From: an uncultured Merdimonas sp.
GTDB lineage: Bacteria > Bacillota > Clostridia > Lachnospirales > Lachnospiraceae
Assembly (NCBI GenBank): GCA_944383645.1
Contig: CALWQJ010000005.1
Location: 1 to 40,273, forward strand
Length of the DNA stretch: 40,273 nucleotides
Direction of reading: 5' to 3'
This document shows positions 1 to 7,845 of the stretch, piece after piece. How positions within the stretch are numbered: position 1 is the stretch's first letter; the number at the start of each line of letters is the position of its first letter. A model generated the notes under the pieces. That model was not told the DNA's origin. It saw only the letters and a list, made by a program, of their open reading frames with translations, and did not search any database. The position numbers and the translations under genes were made by a program.

Positions 1-74
1 GTCACAGACGCCAGAAGCGGCGCGGCCAGCGTCTCAGAGAGGGTATACAGTTCCTTTACTTCCAGTTCTTTCAT
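1..74 (-). CDS. Partial CDS (N-terminus only), possible LbetaH/nucleotidyltransferase-like protein
   Basis: Only the first 24 codons are inside the window; the reading frame begins MKELEVKELYTLSETLAAPL and runs off the left edge. Its ATG overlaps the topB stop codon in an ATGA arrangement (ATG at 74-72, TGA at 73-71), so it is translationally coupled to topB. The opening resembles my recollection of clostridial LbetaH-domain sugar-nucleotide pyrophosphorylase-like proteins, which also start with a short acidic segment and an 'LAAPL' helix. With so few residues this family name is a guess; that a gene starts here is better supported than its identity. Confidence 0.5.
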   Translation of the reverse strand, partial: MKELEVKELYTLSETLAAPLLASV

Positions 75-2173
75 TTCTTTTTCTGCTCCTTTTCTTCATT
101 TTTCTCGGTTTTGCCCTGCTTCTTTTCGGAAGCCGCGCCCCCGGCCTTCCTGCGGGCGCCGCGGGAGCTCTCTCCCGTCTTATAAAATTTCGCCGACGCG
201 TCGAAGCAGGGGCGCAGGGCCCTTCGATAGTCCGCGTTCAGGACATTCGTCGTCTTGTCGGTGATGAATTTCTCCAGCTTCTGCATGTAAAGCTCTTCGG
301 TGATGGTGCCCTCCGCCATCTGGGTCAGGCCCTTCTCCCAGCTGGCTGTCAGCTCCGGGTTGAGGAGGCTGTAGATAGAGGCCCGCACCACGTCGTAAAT
401 CATCTCGCCCAGAAGGGTGGGCGTAATGATCTGGGTCTTTTTATTCAGGGCAAGGTATTTGATGTTCACCAGCTTTTTCAGGATCTCCGCCCTGGTGGCG
501 CTGGTGCCGATGCCGCTGCCCTTGATCTGCGCCCGCAGCTCCTCGTCCTCGATGAGCTGTCCAGCGTTCTCCATCGCCAGAATGATGGAGCCGGAATTGT
601 AACGCTTGGGAGGGGATGTCTCTCCCTCCCGGATGCGAAAGCCCGAGGTCTCGATGGACGCTCCCTTCCGAAGCCCTTTGAGAAGCTCCAGAAATTCCGC
701 GTCTACGCCCACGTCCTCCGTCTCGTCCTCTTCCTTCTTCTTTTGGGCGCTGTCGGGCGCCTGGGGCTGCACCCGCAGATAGCCTTCCGCGAGAAGCACC
801 CGAAAGCCTGAGAAGAAGCGCTCTCCTCTCACCTCCGTCACCAGCTGTACCTTCTGGTATTCCGCAGGCGGATAGAAAATTCCCAGGAAGCGGCGGGCGA
901 TGAGCTCATAGACCTGCTCCGACAGGGGCGGCAGGCTCTTTAAGGCGCCCAGGCCCTGCCCCGTGGGAATGATGGCGTAGTGGTCGGTGATCTGCTTATC
1001 GTTCACGTAGCGGGTCTTCCCGATTCCCTTCCAGGCCGTCCCCGCAAGGACCTCCGCCGCAAAGGCGGAAAGCCTTCCGTAGGCTTTCAGTCCCCCGAGA
1101 TTTCTCCCGATCTCCTTTGCCACCGCCGTGGAAAGCACTCTGGCGTCCGTCCTGGGATAGGTGACCAGCTTTTTCTCATACAGCTCCTGCACCACCCGCA
1201 GGGTCTCGTCGGGGCTGATCTTAAAGCGGCGGGAGCATTCGTTCTGGAGCTCCGCCAGATTGAAGAGAAGAGGCGGATTTTTCTTTTCCTTCTTCCGCTC
1301 GATGGAGAACAGCTCCGCCTTCACCGGCTTTTCCTCCTCCAGGAACCGGATCAGGCTCTGGGCGTCCTCCTTTTTCTTAAAACCGTTTTCCTTATACAGC
1401 CTGTGGGGCTCGCAAAAAGGCGAACCGGAGACTGCCCGCCACTCGCCCTCGAATTTCCTCCCATGCAGGCCGAAATCTCCCAGCACCCGGTAAAAGGGCG
1501 TCTTGACGAAATCCCGGATCTCCCGCTCCCGGCGGACCACCATCCCCAACACACAGGTCATGACCCGCCCTACGGAAATCACCGTATAGGGAGTGTTCAG
1601 GTATCCGGAAATTGTATTTCCGTATTTCAGCGTCAGAAGCCGGGAAAAATTAATCCCCATCAGGTAATCTTCCTTGGCCCGCAGATAGGCGGCGCTGGCC
1701 AGGTTGTCATACTCCGACAGGTCCTTCGCCTCCCGGATGCCCCGCAGGATTTCCTCCTCCGTCTGGGAATCGATCCAGACGCGCCTGCGCTTTTTCCCGT
1801 GTACCCCGGCCATCTGCTCCACCAGGCGGTAGATGTATTCTCCCTCCCGCCCGGAGTCGGTGCAGACGTATATCGTCTCCACGTCCGGCCGGTTCAGCAG
1901 CCCCTTTACGATGTCAAACTGCTTTTTCACCGAAGGAATCACCTCGTACAGAAACCTCTCCGGCAGAAAAGGCAGGGTCTGGAGGCTCCATTTTTTGTAT
2001 TTCTCATCGTAGACCTCCGGATAGCTCATGGTCACCAGATGGCCCACGCACCAGGTCACGATACTGTCCTCCCCCTCCAGGTAGCCGTCCCTCCGGGAGG
2101 CCTGAAACTTCAGCGCCCTGGCAAATTCCTGGGCCACGCTGGGCTTCTCGGCAATATATAATGATTTTCCCAT
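71..2173 (-). CDS. topB: DNA topoisomerase III
   Basis: Type IA topoisomerase that cuts one DNA strand through a 5'-phosphotyrosine and passes the other, acting in decatenation and recombination-intermediate resolution. The Toprim domain opens with LYIAEKPSVAQEF near the N-terminus and carries the acidic motif TDSGREGEYIYRL around residue 105. The catalytic tyrosine is in VTYPRTDAR (Tyr339). The later SGIGTSATRAEIL segment is also typical of the family. The 700-residue length fits TopB. The C-terminus is a Lys/Glu-rich tail (about the last 25 residues) without Cys4 zinc fingers, as in TopB rather than TopA. ATG at 2173 follows a GAGG ribosome binding site. The stop overlaps the start of the next gene. 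Confidence 0.95.
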   Translation of the reverse strand: MGKSLYIAEKPSVAQEFARALKFQASRRDGYLEGEDSIVTWCVGHLVTMSYPEVYDEKYKKWSLQTLPFLPERFLYEVIPSVKKQFDIVKGLLNRPDVETIYVCTDSGREGEYIYRLVEQMAGVHGKKRRRVWIDSQTEEEILRGIREAKDLSEYDNLASAAYLRAKEDYLMGINFSRLLTLKYGNTISGYLNTPYTVISVGRVMTCVLGMVVRREREIRDFVKTPFYRVLGDFGLHGRKFEGEWRAVSGSPFCEPHRLYKENGFKKKEDAQSLIRFLEEEKPVKAELFSIERKKEKKNPPLLFNLAELQNECSRRFKISPDETLRVVQELYEKKLVTYPRTDARVLSTAVAKEIGRNLGGLKAYGRLSAFAAEVLAGTAWKGIGKTRYVNDKQITDHYAIIPTGQGLGALKSLPPLSEQVYELIARRFLGIFYPPAEYQKVQLVTEVRGERFFSGFRVLLAEGYLRVQPQAPDSAQKKKEEDETEDVGVDAEFLELLKGLRKGASIETSGFRIREGETSPPKRYNSGSIILAMENAGQLIEDEELRAQIKGSGIGTSATRAEILKKLVNIKYLALNKKTQIITPTLLGEMIYDVVRASIYSLLNPELTASWEKGLTQMAEGTITEELYMQKLEKFITDKTTNVLNADYRRALRPCFDASAKFYKTGESSRGARRKAGGAASEKKQGKTEKNEEKEQKKK

Positions 2174-2260
2174 AATACCTCATTTCATAGCTGTCTGTGT
2201 CTCGCGCCGGCCCTCCGCAGCATCATATTTGATATTTTCTGCGGCTTTCGCCGACCGGGT

Positions 2261-3226
2261 CTATTCTACCACAAAAGAAAGGAGTCTGGCAATGTCTTTC
2301 GGAAAGGGCGCCCTGATCCGAAGCTCCTCCCCGGTAAAGGGCTGGCAGAGCACAAGCTCTGCCGCGTGGAGGGCCGTGCGGCCTATCGCCGGGGCCGGCT
2401 GGCCGTCCCCTTTCGTCCCGGCGTCTCCATACAGCGGGTCACCAAGAAGCGGACAGCCGATGGAAGCCATATGCACCCGGATCTGGTGCATACGGCCCGT
2501 GTCCAGCTGGAGGCGGACAAGGGCGCAGGGCTTCGCGCCGCTCTCCATGCTCTCTCCTTCGAGCCGCAGGGTGCTCAGCACCTGATACCAGGTCCTGGCA
2601 GGCCTTCCCGCCGGGCAGACCCACATCCTCGTCCTGTCCTTTGGATCCGGCCCCAGGGGAAGGCTTATCTCCCCTTCCCGCTCTTTCGGGATCCCCTCGC
2701 AGACCGCCAGATAGGTCTTTCGCAAGGTTCCGGCTTCCCGCTGCCTGGCAAGCCGGGCGGCAGCCGCCTGGTTTTTCGCCGCCAGGACCACGCCGGAGGT
2801 ATCCTGGTCCAGCCGCCCGAAGATCCGGATCACGCAGTCCTCTCCCTTTTCCCGCAGATAAAAGGCCAGGCGGTTCGCCAGCGTATCCCCGTGAAGGCCC
2901 TCCCGCCCGGCGGGATGGACCGAAAGCCCCGCCGGCTTATCCACCGCGATCACATCCTGATCCTCATAGAGGACTTGCAGCTCCCTGTCTGAGGGTTTCA
3001 GCTGCGGCGAGGTCCTCTCCCCCTCGTCCAGCAGCGCCTCCACCCGCTGGCCTGCGCGCAGGACGGCTGTCACCTTCTGTCTCCTTCCGTCCACGCAGAT
3101 TCCATTCTCCCGGAATTTCGCCTGGCTGATCTCTTTCTTGGAAAGCCCCATGCGACTGCGTAAGAAGCTTCCCAGCGCAAGGCCCTCGTCTTCCGCCCGT
3201 ACGATTTCGGAAAGCCTACGCTCCAT
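2261..3226 (-). CDS. RluA-family pseudouridine synthase (first of two in the window)
   Basis: Converts specific uridines in rRNA or tRNA to pseudouridine. An N-terminal S4-like RNA-binding segment (LGSFLRSRMGLSKKEISQAK, about residues 15-35) is followed by the RluA catalytic domain. The catalytic Asp sits in GRLDQDTSGVV, where the usual HRLD has Gly in place of His. The conserved RMHQIRVHMASIGCPLLGDP stretch is present near residue 270. I chose ATG at 3226 over an in-frame ATG at 3304 because GGAGAGG lies 7 bases upstream and the protein then starts MERRLSEIV, at a normal 321 residues. It overlaps the end of the upstream hydrolase gene by 11 bases. The target uridine cannot be told from sequence. 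Confidence 0.88.
   Translation of the reverse strand: MERRLSEIVRAEDEGLALGSFLRSRMGLSKKEISQAKFRENGICVDGRRQKVTAVLRAGQRVEALLDEGERTSPQLKPSDRELQVLYEDQDVIAVDKPAGLSVHPAGREGLHGDTLANRLAFYLREKGEDCVIRIFGRLDQDTSGVVLAAKNQAAAARLARQREAGTLRKTYLAVCEGIPKEREGEISLPLGPDPKDRTRMWVCPAGRPARTWYQVLSTLRLEGESMESGAKPCALVRLQLDTGRMHQIRVHMASIGCPLLGDPLYGDAGTKGDGQPAPAIGRTALHAAELVLCQPFTGEELRIRAPFPKDIARLLSFVVE
2263..2292 (-). promoter_or_regulatory. Candidate sigma-A promoter for topB
   Basis: Minus-strand TTGCCA (2292-2287), an 18-bp spacer and TAGAAT (2268-2263) preceded by an extended TG. It lies across the last codons and stop of the upstream pseudouridine synthase gene and about 90 bases before the topB start. Seen by eye only. 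Confidence 0.5.
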
Positions 3227-3944
3227 AGCCAGCCTCTCCGGAATGAGCGTCCGTTCCGGAAATTCCGTCCAGGAACTCCTCCACCGCAGCGTTGAAAGCT
3301 TCATAAGCCTTCGCCGCGATAAAATGATCCCCTTCTATCAGCCTCAGCTTCGCCCCCGGAATATACTCCGCGATCCGCCGCGTCTCCTCCTCCAGAATCA
3401 GATCCTTCGTGCCGGCAAGCACCAGTGTGGGCACATGGATGACCGAGAGCTCATAGGGGCTGATATGGGGATCGTTTACCATCAGGCCCAGAAGCTCGCT
3501 TCTTTTCTCCGCCTTCGCAGACAGGCCGGAAAAAAGCTTCGCCATCCGGTACCCGAGGGTGATCGGAAGCTGAACGGACTTCTTCACGCCTCTGGCGTCC
3601 AGGTTGCCGCCGTCCAGGATCAGCGCCAGAAGCTTCTCCTGATGCTTCATGGCAAAGCGCATGGCGATATTGGCCCCGTCCGAGAAGCCCAGAAGAACCG
3701 CCCTTTCTATCTTCCGCTCCTCCAGAAACGCGTTCAGATCCTCCGCAAACTGGCTGATGGTAAAGGGCGCCGTCCCCCTGGGGGATTTCCCATGTCCCCG
3801 CGTATCCACCGCGATCACCCGGTAATTCCGGGAAAAATAAGCGATCTGGTGCTCAAAATAATTGCCGTTTTCTCCGTTCCCATGAAGCAGGATCAGCGGA
3901 AGGCCGCTGCCCTTTTCCCGGTAGTGAAGCTGAATGTCTGTCAT
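3216..3944 (-). CDS. Alpha/beta-fold hydrolase
   Basis: Serine hydrolase of the alpha/beta fold, 242 residues, cytoplasmic. The oxyanion-hole motif LILLHGNGENG is near residue 18, DTRGHGKSPRG near 47, and the nucleophile elbow GFSDGAN near residue 85 contains the catalytic Ser. An acidic residue follows in AGTKDLILEEE, and the catalytic His is in EGDHFIAA near the C-terminus. The set is complete and the enzyme is probably active, but the substrate is not deducible; esters, lactones or C-C bonds are all possible for this family. ATG at 3944 follows GGGGAGGGG. It is the first gene of a small minus-strand run with the RluA-type enzyme and topB, and its start faces tmcAL divergently. Confidence 0.85.
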   Translation of the reverse strand: MTDIQLHYREKGSGLPLILLHGNGENGNYFEHQIAYFSRNYRVIAVDTRGHGKSPRGTAPFTISQFAEDLNAFLEERKIERAVLLGFSDGANIAMRFAMKHQEKLLALILDGGNLDARGVKKSVQLPITLGYRMAKLFSGLSAKAEKRSELLGLMVNDPHISPYELSVIHVPTLVLAGTKDLILEEETRRIAEYIPGAKLRLIEGDHFIAAKAYEAFNAAVEEFLDGISGTDAHSGEAGYGA

Positions 3945-4004
3945 ATTCTGTCCCCTCCCCTATTTATAAAATCATCTTCCTTTTTGCGCATCCTCTCTGC
4001 GGAC

Positions 4005-4034
4005 TTGACTCTGACTGTATCCTATCATAAAATC
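4005..4034 (+). promoter_or_regulatory. Sigma-A promoter for tmcAL
   Basis: Plus-strand TTGACT (4005-4010), an 18-bp spacer and TAAAAT (4029-4034), 40 bases before the tmcAL start. Both boxes are close to consensus, and the position in a divergent intergenic region fits. Confidence 0.65.
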
Positions 4035-4074
4035 ATAGATACGTACAGCGCAAACAATGATGAAAGGAATTTCC

Positions 4075-5412
4075 ATGAAGACAGTCGGTATCATCGCAGA
4101 ATACAATCCCTTCCACAGGGGCCACGCTTACCACCTCCAGAAGGCAAAGGAGCTGGCGGGCGCGGACTACGCCGTCGTCGTCCTGAGCGGCGATTTCGTC
4201 CAGCGGGGAGGCCCCGCCATCGTGGACAAATACCTCCGGGCCGAGATGGCCCTTCGCTCCGGCGCGGACCTGGTGCTGGAGCTTCCGGTCTCCTATGCCA
4301 CGGGAAGCGCGGAGGCCTTCGCCCAGGGGGCCGTCTCTGTGCTGGAGGCTGTGGGCTGCGTGGACGCCCTCTGCTTTGGAAGCGAAGCGGGCGGGCTTTC
4401 CGCTCTTCTGTCCTACGCCCGCCTCTTTGAGGAGGAGCCTCCCGCCTACCGGGAGCTTCTGAGAGAAGCGCTGCGCCAGGGCTTCAGCTTTCCTGCCGCC
4501 AGGAGCCGCGCGGCAGAGGAATACCGGAACCTCACAGAGCGGATTCTGCCCTGCTGCGCCACCGACGCCGACTGCCGCCGGAGCGCTTCCCTTCTGGAGG
4601 AGCCCAATAATATCCTGGGCGTCGAATACTGCCGGGCTCTGATCCGCCGAAGCAGTTCCATCCGCCCTCTGACCCTGCCGCGCCGCTCCAGCGGCTACCA
4701 CGACCTGTCCCTGGACACGGAGATGGCTTCCGCCTCCGCCATCCGCCAGGCCGTGTTCCAGGTATATGAGGCGTATAAAACAGGCAGATCCGGGGAAGCA
4801 AAAGCCGCAAAAGGGGCTGGCTCTCTTCTGCCCGCATCCCTGGAAAATCAGCTCCCGCCTGCCTCCCGGCGGCTCCTGGCGGCGGCGCTTGCGTCTTACG
4901 GCCCGGTCCGCCTGAATGATTTTTCCTCTATCCTCTCCTACCGGCTTTTGACCCTGTCCCGAAAAGAGCTCTCCAGCTTCCAGGACGTGGGGGAGGATCT
5001 GGCAGCGCGCATGGAAAACTGCCGCTTCCAGTTCACCACAGCGGAAGCTTTCGCGGATCTTTTAAAGACCCGACAGTTGACCCATACCCGGATCACCCGG
5101 GCCCTCTGCCATATCCTCCTTGGCCTTACTCAGGCAGATCTGGACACACGGAAGGCCGCCGGCTGGCCCGTATACCTGAGGGCCCTGGGCTTTCGGGAAA
5201 GCGCCCGCCCTCTCCTTGCGGAGATCAAAAAAAGAAGCGCATGCCCGCTTCTTGTGAAAGCGGCAGACGCTTCTTCGGTTCTTCCCCCGGAACAGCTCGC
5301 CCTTTTTGAGCAGGACGTGTCCGCGGCCCATGTGTATGAGGCCGTAAAGGAGAACCGCCGGGGCGGGGCGCCGATCCATGAGTACACCCGCTCCCCCATC
5401 GTGGTCCCCTGA
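4075..5412 (+). CDS. tmcAL: tRNA(Met) cytidine acetate ligase (YlbM/TmcAL family)
   Basis: Uses acetate and ATP, through an acetyl-adenylate, to make N4-acetylcytidine at the wobble position of elongator tRNA-Met. The nucleotidyltransferase-like N-terminus GIIAEYNPFHRGH contains the HxGH signature (His14, Gly16, His17). The following SGDFVQRGGPAIVDKYLRAE and DLVLELPVSYATGSAEAFA stretches are hallmarks of the family, and NNILGVEY lies about residue 180. ATG at 4075 was chosen over 4057 because AAAGGA lies 7 bases upstream and the protein then starts MKTVGIIAEYN; 445 residues is slightly longer than usual. It is the only plus-strand gene here, with its own promoter, and converges on the HAD gene. 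Confidence 0.92.
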   Translation: MKTVGIIAEYNPFHRGHAYHLQKAKELAGADYAVVVLSGDFVQRGGPAIVDKYLRAEMALRSGADLVLELPVSYATGSAEAFAQGAVSVLEAVGCVDALCFGSEAGGLSALLSYARLFEEEPPAYRELLREALRQGFSFPAARSRAAEEYRNLTERILPCCATDADCRRSASLLEEPNNILGVEYCRALIRRSSSIRPLTLPRRSSGYHDLSLDTEMASASAIRQAVFQVYEAYKTGRSGEAKAAKGAGSLLPASLENQLPPASRRLLAAALASYGPVRLNDFSSILSYRLLTLSRKELSSFQDVGEDLAARMENCRFQFTTAEAFADLLKTRQLTHTRITRALCHILLGLTQADLDTRKAAGWPVYLRALGFRESARPLLAEIKKRSACPLLVKAADASSVLPPEQLALFEQDVSAAHVYEAVKENRRGGAPIHEYTRSPIVVP

Positions 5413-5427
5413 AAATCCTCCGGCAAA

Positions 5428-5451
5428 GCTGGCTGCCGCCAAGCGCTTTTT
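5428..5451. terminator. Weak, possibly bidirectional terminator between convergent genes
   Basis: GCTGGC and GCCAAGC form a short stem with a TGCC loop and one bulged A. Five T follow on the plus strand (5447-5451) and TTTG follows on the minus strand. It fills the 37-base gap between convergent tmcAL and the HAD gene and touches the HAD stop codon. The stem is short, so this is tentative. Confidence 0.35.
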
Positions 5452-6079
5452 AAGCAAATTCCAGGATCTCCTCCGCCTTCTCCAGCCGGTACGTGGCCTC
5501 AATCCCCTCCGGCGAGAGGCAGCCCCAGAGCACCAGGGCGTGATCGACGCCTGCGGACCGGGCGCAGTCCATATCATAGGCGGTATCGCCAAAGTACAGC
5601 ACTTCCTCCGGGGCCGCCCCGGTGCGGCGCAGATACTCCAGCATCGGATCCGGGTAGGGCTTGCCTTTTGGCGTATCGCTGGCCGTCACCACACAGGGGA
5701 ACAGCTCCAGAAGCCCCTGTTTTTCAAAATGTTCGTCATATTCCTCCCGAAGCTTCGAGGTGATAATCCCCAGGGAAGCTCCCCTTTCCCGAAGGCGTTC
5801 CAGAATCTCCCGCATTCCGGGGAACAGGGGCATGCCTAGGCGCTCCGCACAGGCTGAATAGTTCCGGATCCAGACCTGCACCGCCTTTTCCGGCTCCGGA
5901 AAGCCCAGGATTTCCATGGCGCGCACGCCTGGAATTCCAAAGGAAAAATACAGATCCTCAAGGGGCATCACGTCGCCGCGCAGCTCCTTTACCGTTTCCT
6001 GCAGGGAAAGCATGTTAATCTTCGCCGAATCGATAATCGTCCCGTCTATGTCAAAGACAAGGTGCCTGTAGGTCTTCAT
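5450..6079 (-). CDS. HAD-superfamily phosphatase (phosphoglycolate phosphatase/PpaX-like)
   Basis: Haloacid-dehalogenase-type phosphohydrolase, 209 residues. Motif I is FDIDGT with Asp10 nucleophile and Asp12 acid/base. Motif II is IITSK around residue 108, motif III Lys is in TPKGKPYPDP, and motif IV is YFGDTAYDMDCA. The roughly 60-residue helical cap between motifs I and II makes it a subclass IA member, like phosphoglycolate and pyrophosphate phosphatases; the true substrate is unknown. ATG at 6079 follows GGAGG. It lies 89 bases after the PFL-family gene with a stable hairpin in the gap, so it may be the last gene of the polA operon at reduced level. Confidence 0.85.
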   Translation of the reverse strand: MKTYRHLVFDIDGTIIDSAKINMLSLQETVKELRGDVMPLEDLYFSFGIPGVRAMEILGFPEPEKAVQVWIRNYSACAERLGMPLFPGMREILERLRERGASLGIITSKLREEYDEHFEKQGLLELFPCVVTASDTPKGKPYPDPMLEYLRRTGAAPEEVLYFGDTAYDMDCARSAGVDHALVLWGCLSPEGIEATYRLEKAEEILEFA

Positions 6080-6098
6080 CTTATCCTCCGTATCTGAA

Positions 6099-6142
6099 TG
6101 CCGGTATCCGGGGAACCGTCGTCCGTCCCCGGTATACCGGCA
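6099..6142. other. Stable intercistronic hairpin
   Basis: The arms 6099-6114 and 6126-6142 pair over 16 bp with a single bulge and an 11-base loop. The right arm contains the palindrome CCGGTATACCGG. A T-run (five T) follows on the plus strand only; on the minus strand, where the flanking genes are read, no U-tract follows. A processing, stability or attenuation element is more likely than a minus-strand terminator. Confidence 0.5.
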
Positions 6143-6156
6143 CTGCGTTTTTCTTT

Positions 6157-6178
6157 CTTAATTCTTACTTAATTCTTA
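6157..6178. repeat. 11-bp tandem duplication across the stop codon of the PFL-family gene
   Basis: CTTAATTCTTA occurs twice without a gap (6157-6167 and 6168-6178). The stop codon (6171-6169) lies in the second plus-strand copy. Because termination occurs at the first copy read, the protein end is unaffected. Confidence 0.8.
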
Positions 6179-7533
6179 AAGGAATGGATCGGCGCGGGGA
6201 TCCGCCCCGTCCGGCTCACAAAGGCCTCGCAGGAGAACTGGTTCACCGGCATGATCGGCGCGTAGCCCAGAAGGCCGCCGAACTCCACCATCTCGCCCAC
6301 GCCCTTGCCGATGACCGGAATCAGGCGCACCGCCGTGGTCTTCTGGTTGATCATGCCGATAGCCATCTCGTCCGCGATGATGCCCGCGATGGTGGAAGGC
6401 TTCGTATCGCCCGGAACGGCGATCATGTCGAGACCCACAGAGCAGACGCAGGTCATGGCTTCCAGCTTTTCCAGGGTCAGGGCCCCCGCCTTCACGGCGT
6501 CAATCATACCCTGATCCTCGCTGACCGGGATAAAGGCGCCGCTTAAGCCGCCCACATAGGAGGACGCCATGACGCCTCCCTTCTTCACCTGATCATTGAG
6601 AAGCGCCAGGGCTGCCGTGGTCCCGGGCGCGCCGCAGCGCTCCAGGCCGATCTCCTCCAGAATCTCCGCCACGCTGTCGCCGATGGCCGGAGTGGGGGCC
6701 AGAGAGAGATCCACGATTCCAAAAGGCACCCCAAGGCGTTTTGACGCCTCCTGGGCCACCAGCTGGCCCACACGGGTCACCTTGAAGGCCGTCTTCTTAA
6801 TCGTCTCACAGAGCACCTCGAAGCTTTCGCCCCGCACCTTGGTCAGGGCATGCTTGACCACGCCCGGCCCGCTGACGCCCACGTTAATGATGGCGTCGGC
6901 CTCCGTAACGCCGTGGAAGGCCCCCGCCATAAAGGGGTTGTCGTCCGGCGCGTTGCAGAAGACCACCAGCTTCGCGCAGCCCAGGGAATCCCGCTCCTTC
7001 GTATACTCGGCGGTCTTCACCACCATCTCGCCCATGAGGCGGACGGCGTCCATGTTGATGCCGGTCTTGGTGGAGCCCACGTTTACGGAGCTGCACACCC
7101 GGTCTGTCTTCGCCAGGGCCTCCGGGATGGAGCGGATCAGGTTCTCCTCTCCCTTCGTCATCCCCTTCGATACCAGCGCCGAGTAGCCTCCGATGAAGTT
7201 CACGCCCACCTCCTTGGCCGCCTGGTCCAGCGTCTCGGCCAGAGTCACATAATCCTCCGGGGACTTGCAGGCCGCCTCGCCGATGATGGCGATGGGCGTC
7301 ACGGAAATCCGCTTGTTGACAATGGGAATTCCATAGTCGCGCTCGATGGATTTTCCGGTCTGGACCAGATCCTTCGCCACCGTCGTGATTTTATCGTAAA
7401 TCTTCTGATTCAGCCTTTCCAGATCCGCGTCGATGCAGTCCATCAGGCTGATGCCCAGCGTGATAGTGCGCACATCCAGATTGTCCTGCTCAATCATCTG
7501 ATTGGTCTCTTTTACCTCGTATAAATTAATCAT
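6169..7533 (-). CDS. PFL-family protein (UPF0210/DUF711)
   Basis: A 454-residue protein of the DUF711/UPF0210 family, whose fold is related to pyruvate formate-lyase-type glycyl radical barrels but whose reaction is not established. I recognise the N-terminal segment [17 protein letters not shown], then [36 protein letters not shown] and [13 protein letters not shown], all very typical of the family. I see no C-terminal glycyl-radical signature. It follows the ACT protein by 27 bases with a GGGAG ribosome binding site. This ACT-then-PFL pairing recurs in many bacteria and archaea and argues that the two act together, perhaps with the ACT protein as a ligand sensor. Function unknown; family assignment is firm. 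Confidence 0.9.
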   Translation of the reverse strand: MINLYEVKETNQMIEQDNLDVRTITLGISLMDCIDADLERLNQKIYDKITTVAKDLVQTGKSIERDYGIPIVNKRISVTPIAIIGEAACKSPEDYVTLAETLDQAAKEVGVNFIGGYSALVSKGMTKGEENLIRSIPEALAKTDRVCSSVNVGSTKTGINMDAVRLMGEMVVKTAEYTKERDSLGCAKLVVFCNAPDDNPFMAGAFHGVTEADAIINVGVSGPGVVKHALTKVRGESFEVLCETIKKTAFKVTRVGQLVAQEASKRLGVPFGIVDLSLAPTPAIGDSVAEILEEIGLERCGAPGTTAALALLNDQVKKGGVMASSYVGGLSGAFIPVSEDQGMIDAVKAGALTLEKLEAMTCVCSVGLDMIAVPGDTKPSTIAGIIADEMAIGMINQKTTAVRLIPVIGKGVGEMVEFGGLLGYAPIMPVNQFSCEAFVSRTGRIPAPIHSFKN

Positions 7534-7560
7534 GCTTTCTCCCTTTCTGGACGCGTACGC

Positions 7561-7830
7561 TTAAATCCGGTGCATCCGGTCAAAGATCTCCTCATGCTGG
7601 CACTTGATGGTCACGCCGATCTCGTCGCCAATCTGCTCCAGCTCATGGGACAGGCTTTCAAAGGACTTTACATTTCCGGTATCCACAATCATCATCATGT
7701 TGAAAAAGCCCTGTACGATGGTCTGGGAAATATCCAGGATGTTGACGCCGTTCTGGGCCAGATAGGTGCACACCTTCGCGATAATTCCCACCGTGTCCTT
7801 TCCTACTACAGTAATAATGGTTCTTTTCAT
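7561..7830 (-). CDS. ACT-domain protein (UPF0237)
   Basis: An 89-residue stand-alone ACT domain. The N-terminus RTIITVVGKDTVGIIAKVC is the typical first strand and helix, with the Gly-Ile ligand-binding turn at about residues 13-15. The second half continues through VNILDISQTIVQGFFNMMM. ACT domains bind small ligands, usually amino acids, and regulate partner proteins, and the protein is about the right size for a single regulatory dimer subunit. GGAGGAGC precedes ATG 7830. It sits 15 bases after walJ and just before the PFL-family gene, its most likely partner. It resembles GcvR-like half-domains, but nothing here shows a role in glycine cleavage. Confidence 0.9.
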   Translation of the reverse strand: MKRTIITVVGKDTVGIIAKVCTYLAQNGVNILDISQTIVQGFFNMMMIVDTGNVKSFESLSHELEQIGDEIGVTIKCQHEEIFDRMHRI

Positions 7831-7845
7831 AATGCTCCTCCTTCT

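Noticed and set aside
980..2161. 393-codon open frame on the plus strand
   Set aside because: Antisense to topB, with no motif or ribosome binding site; topB is beyond doubt.
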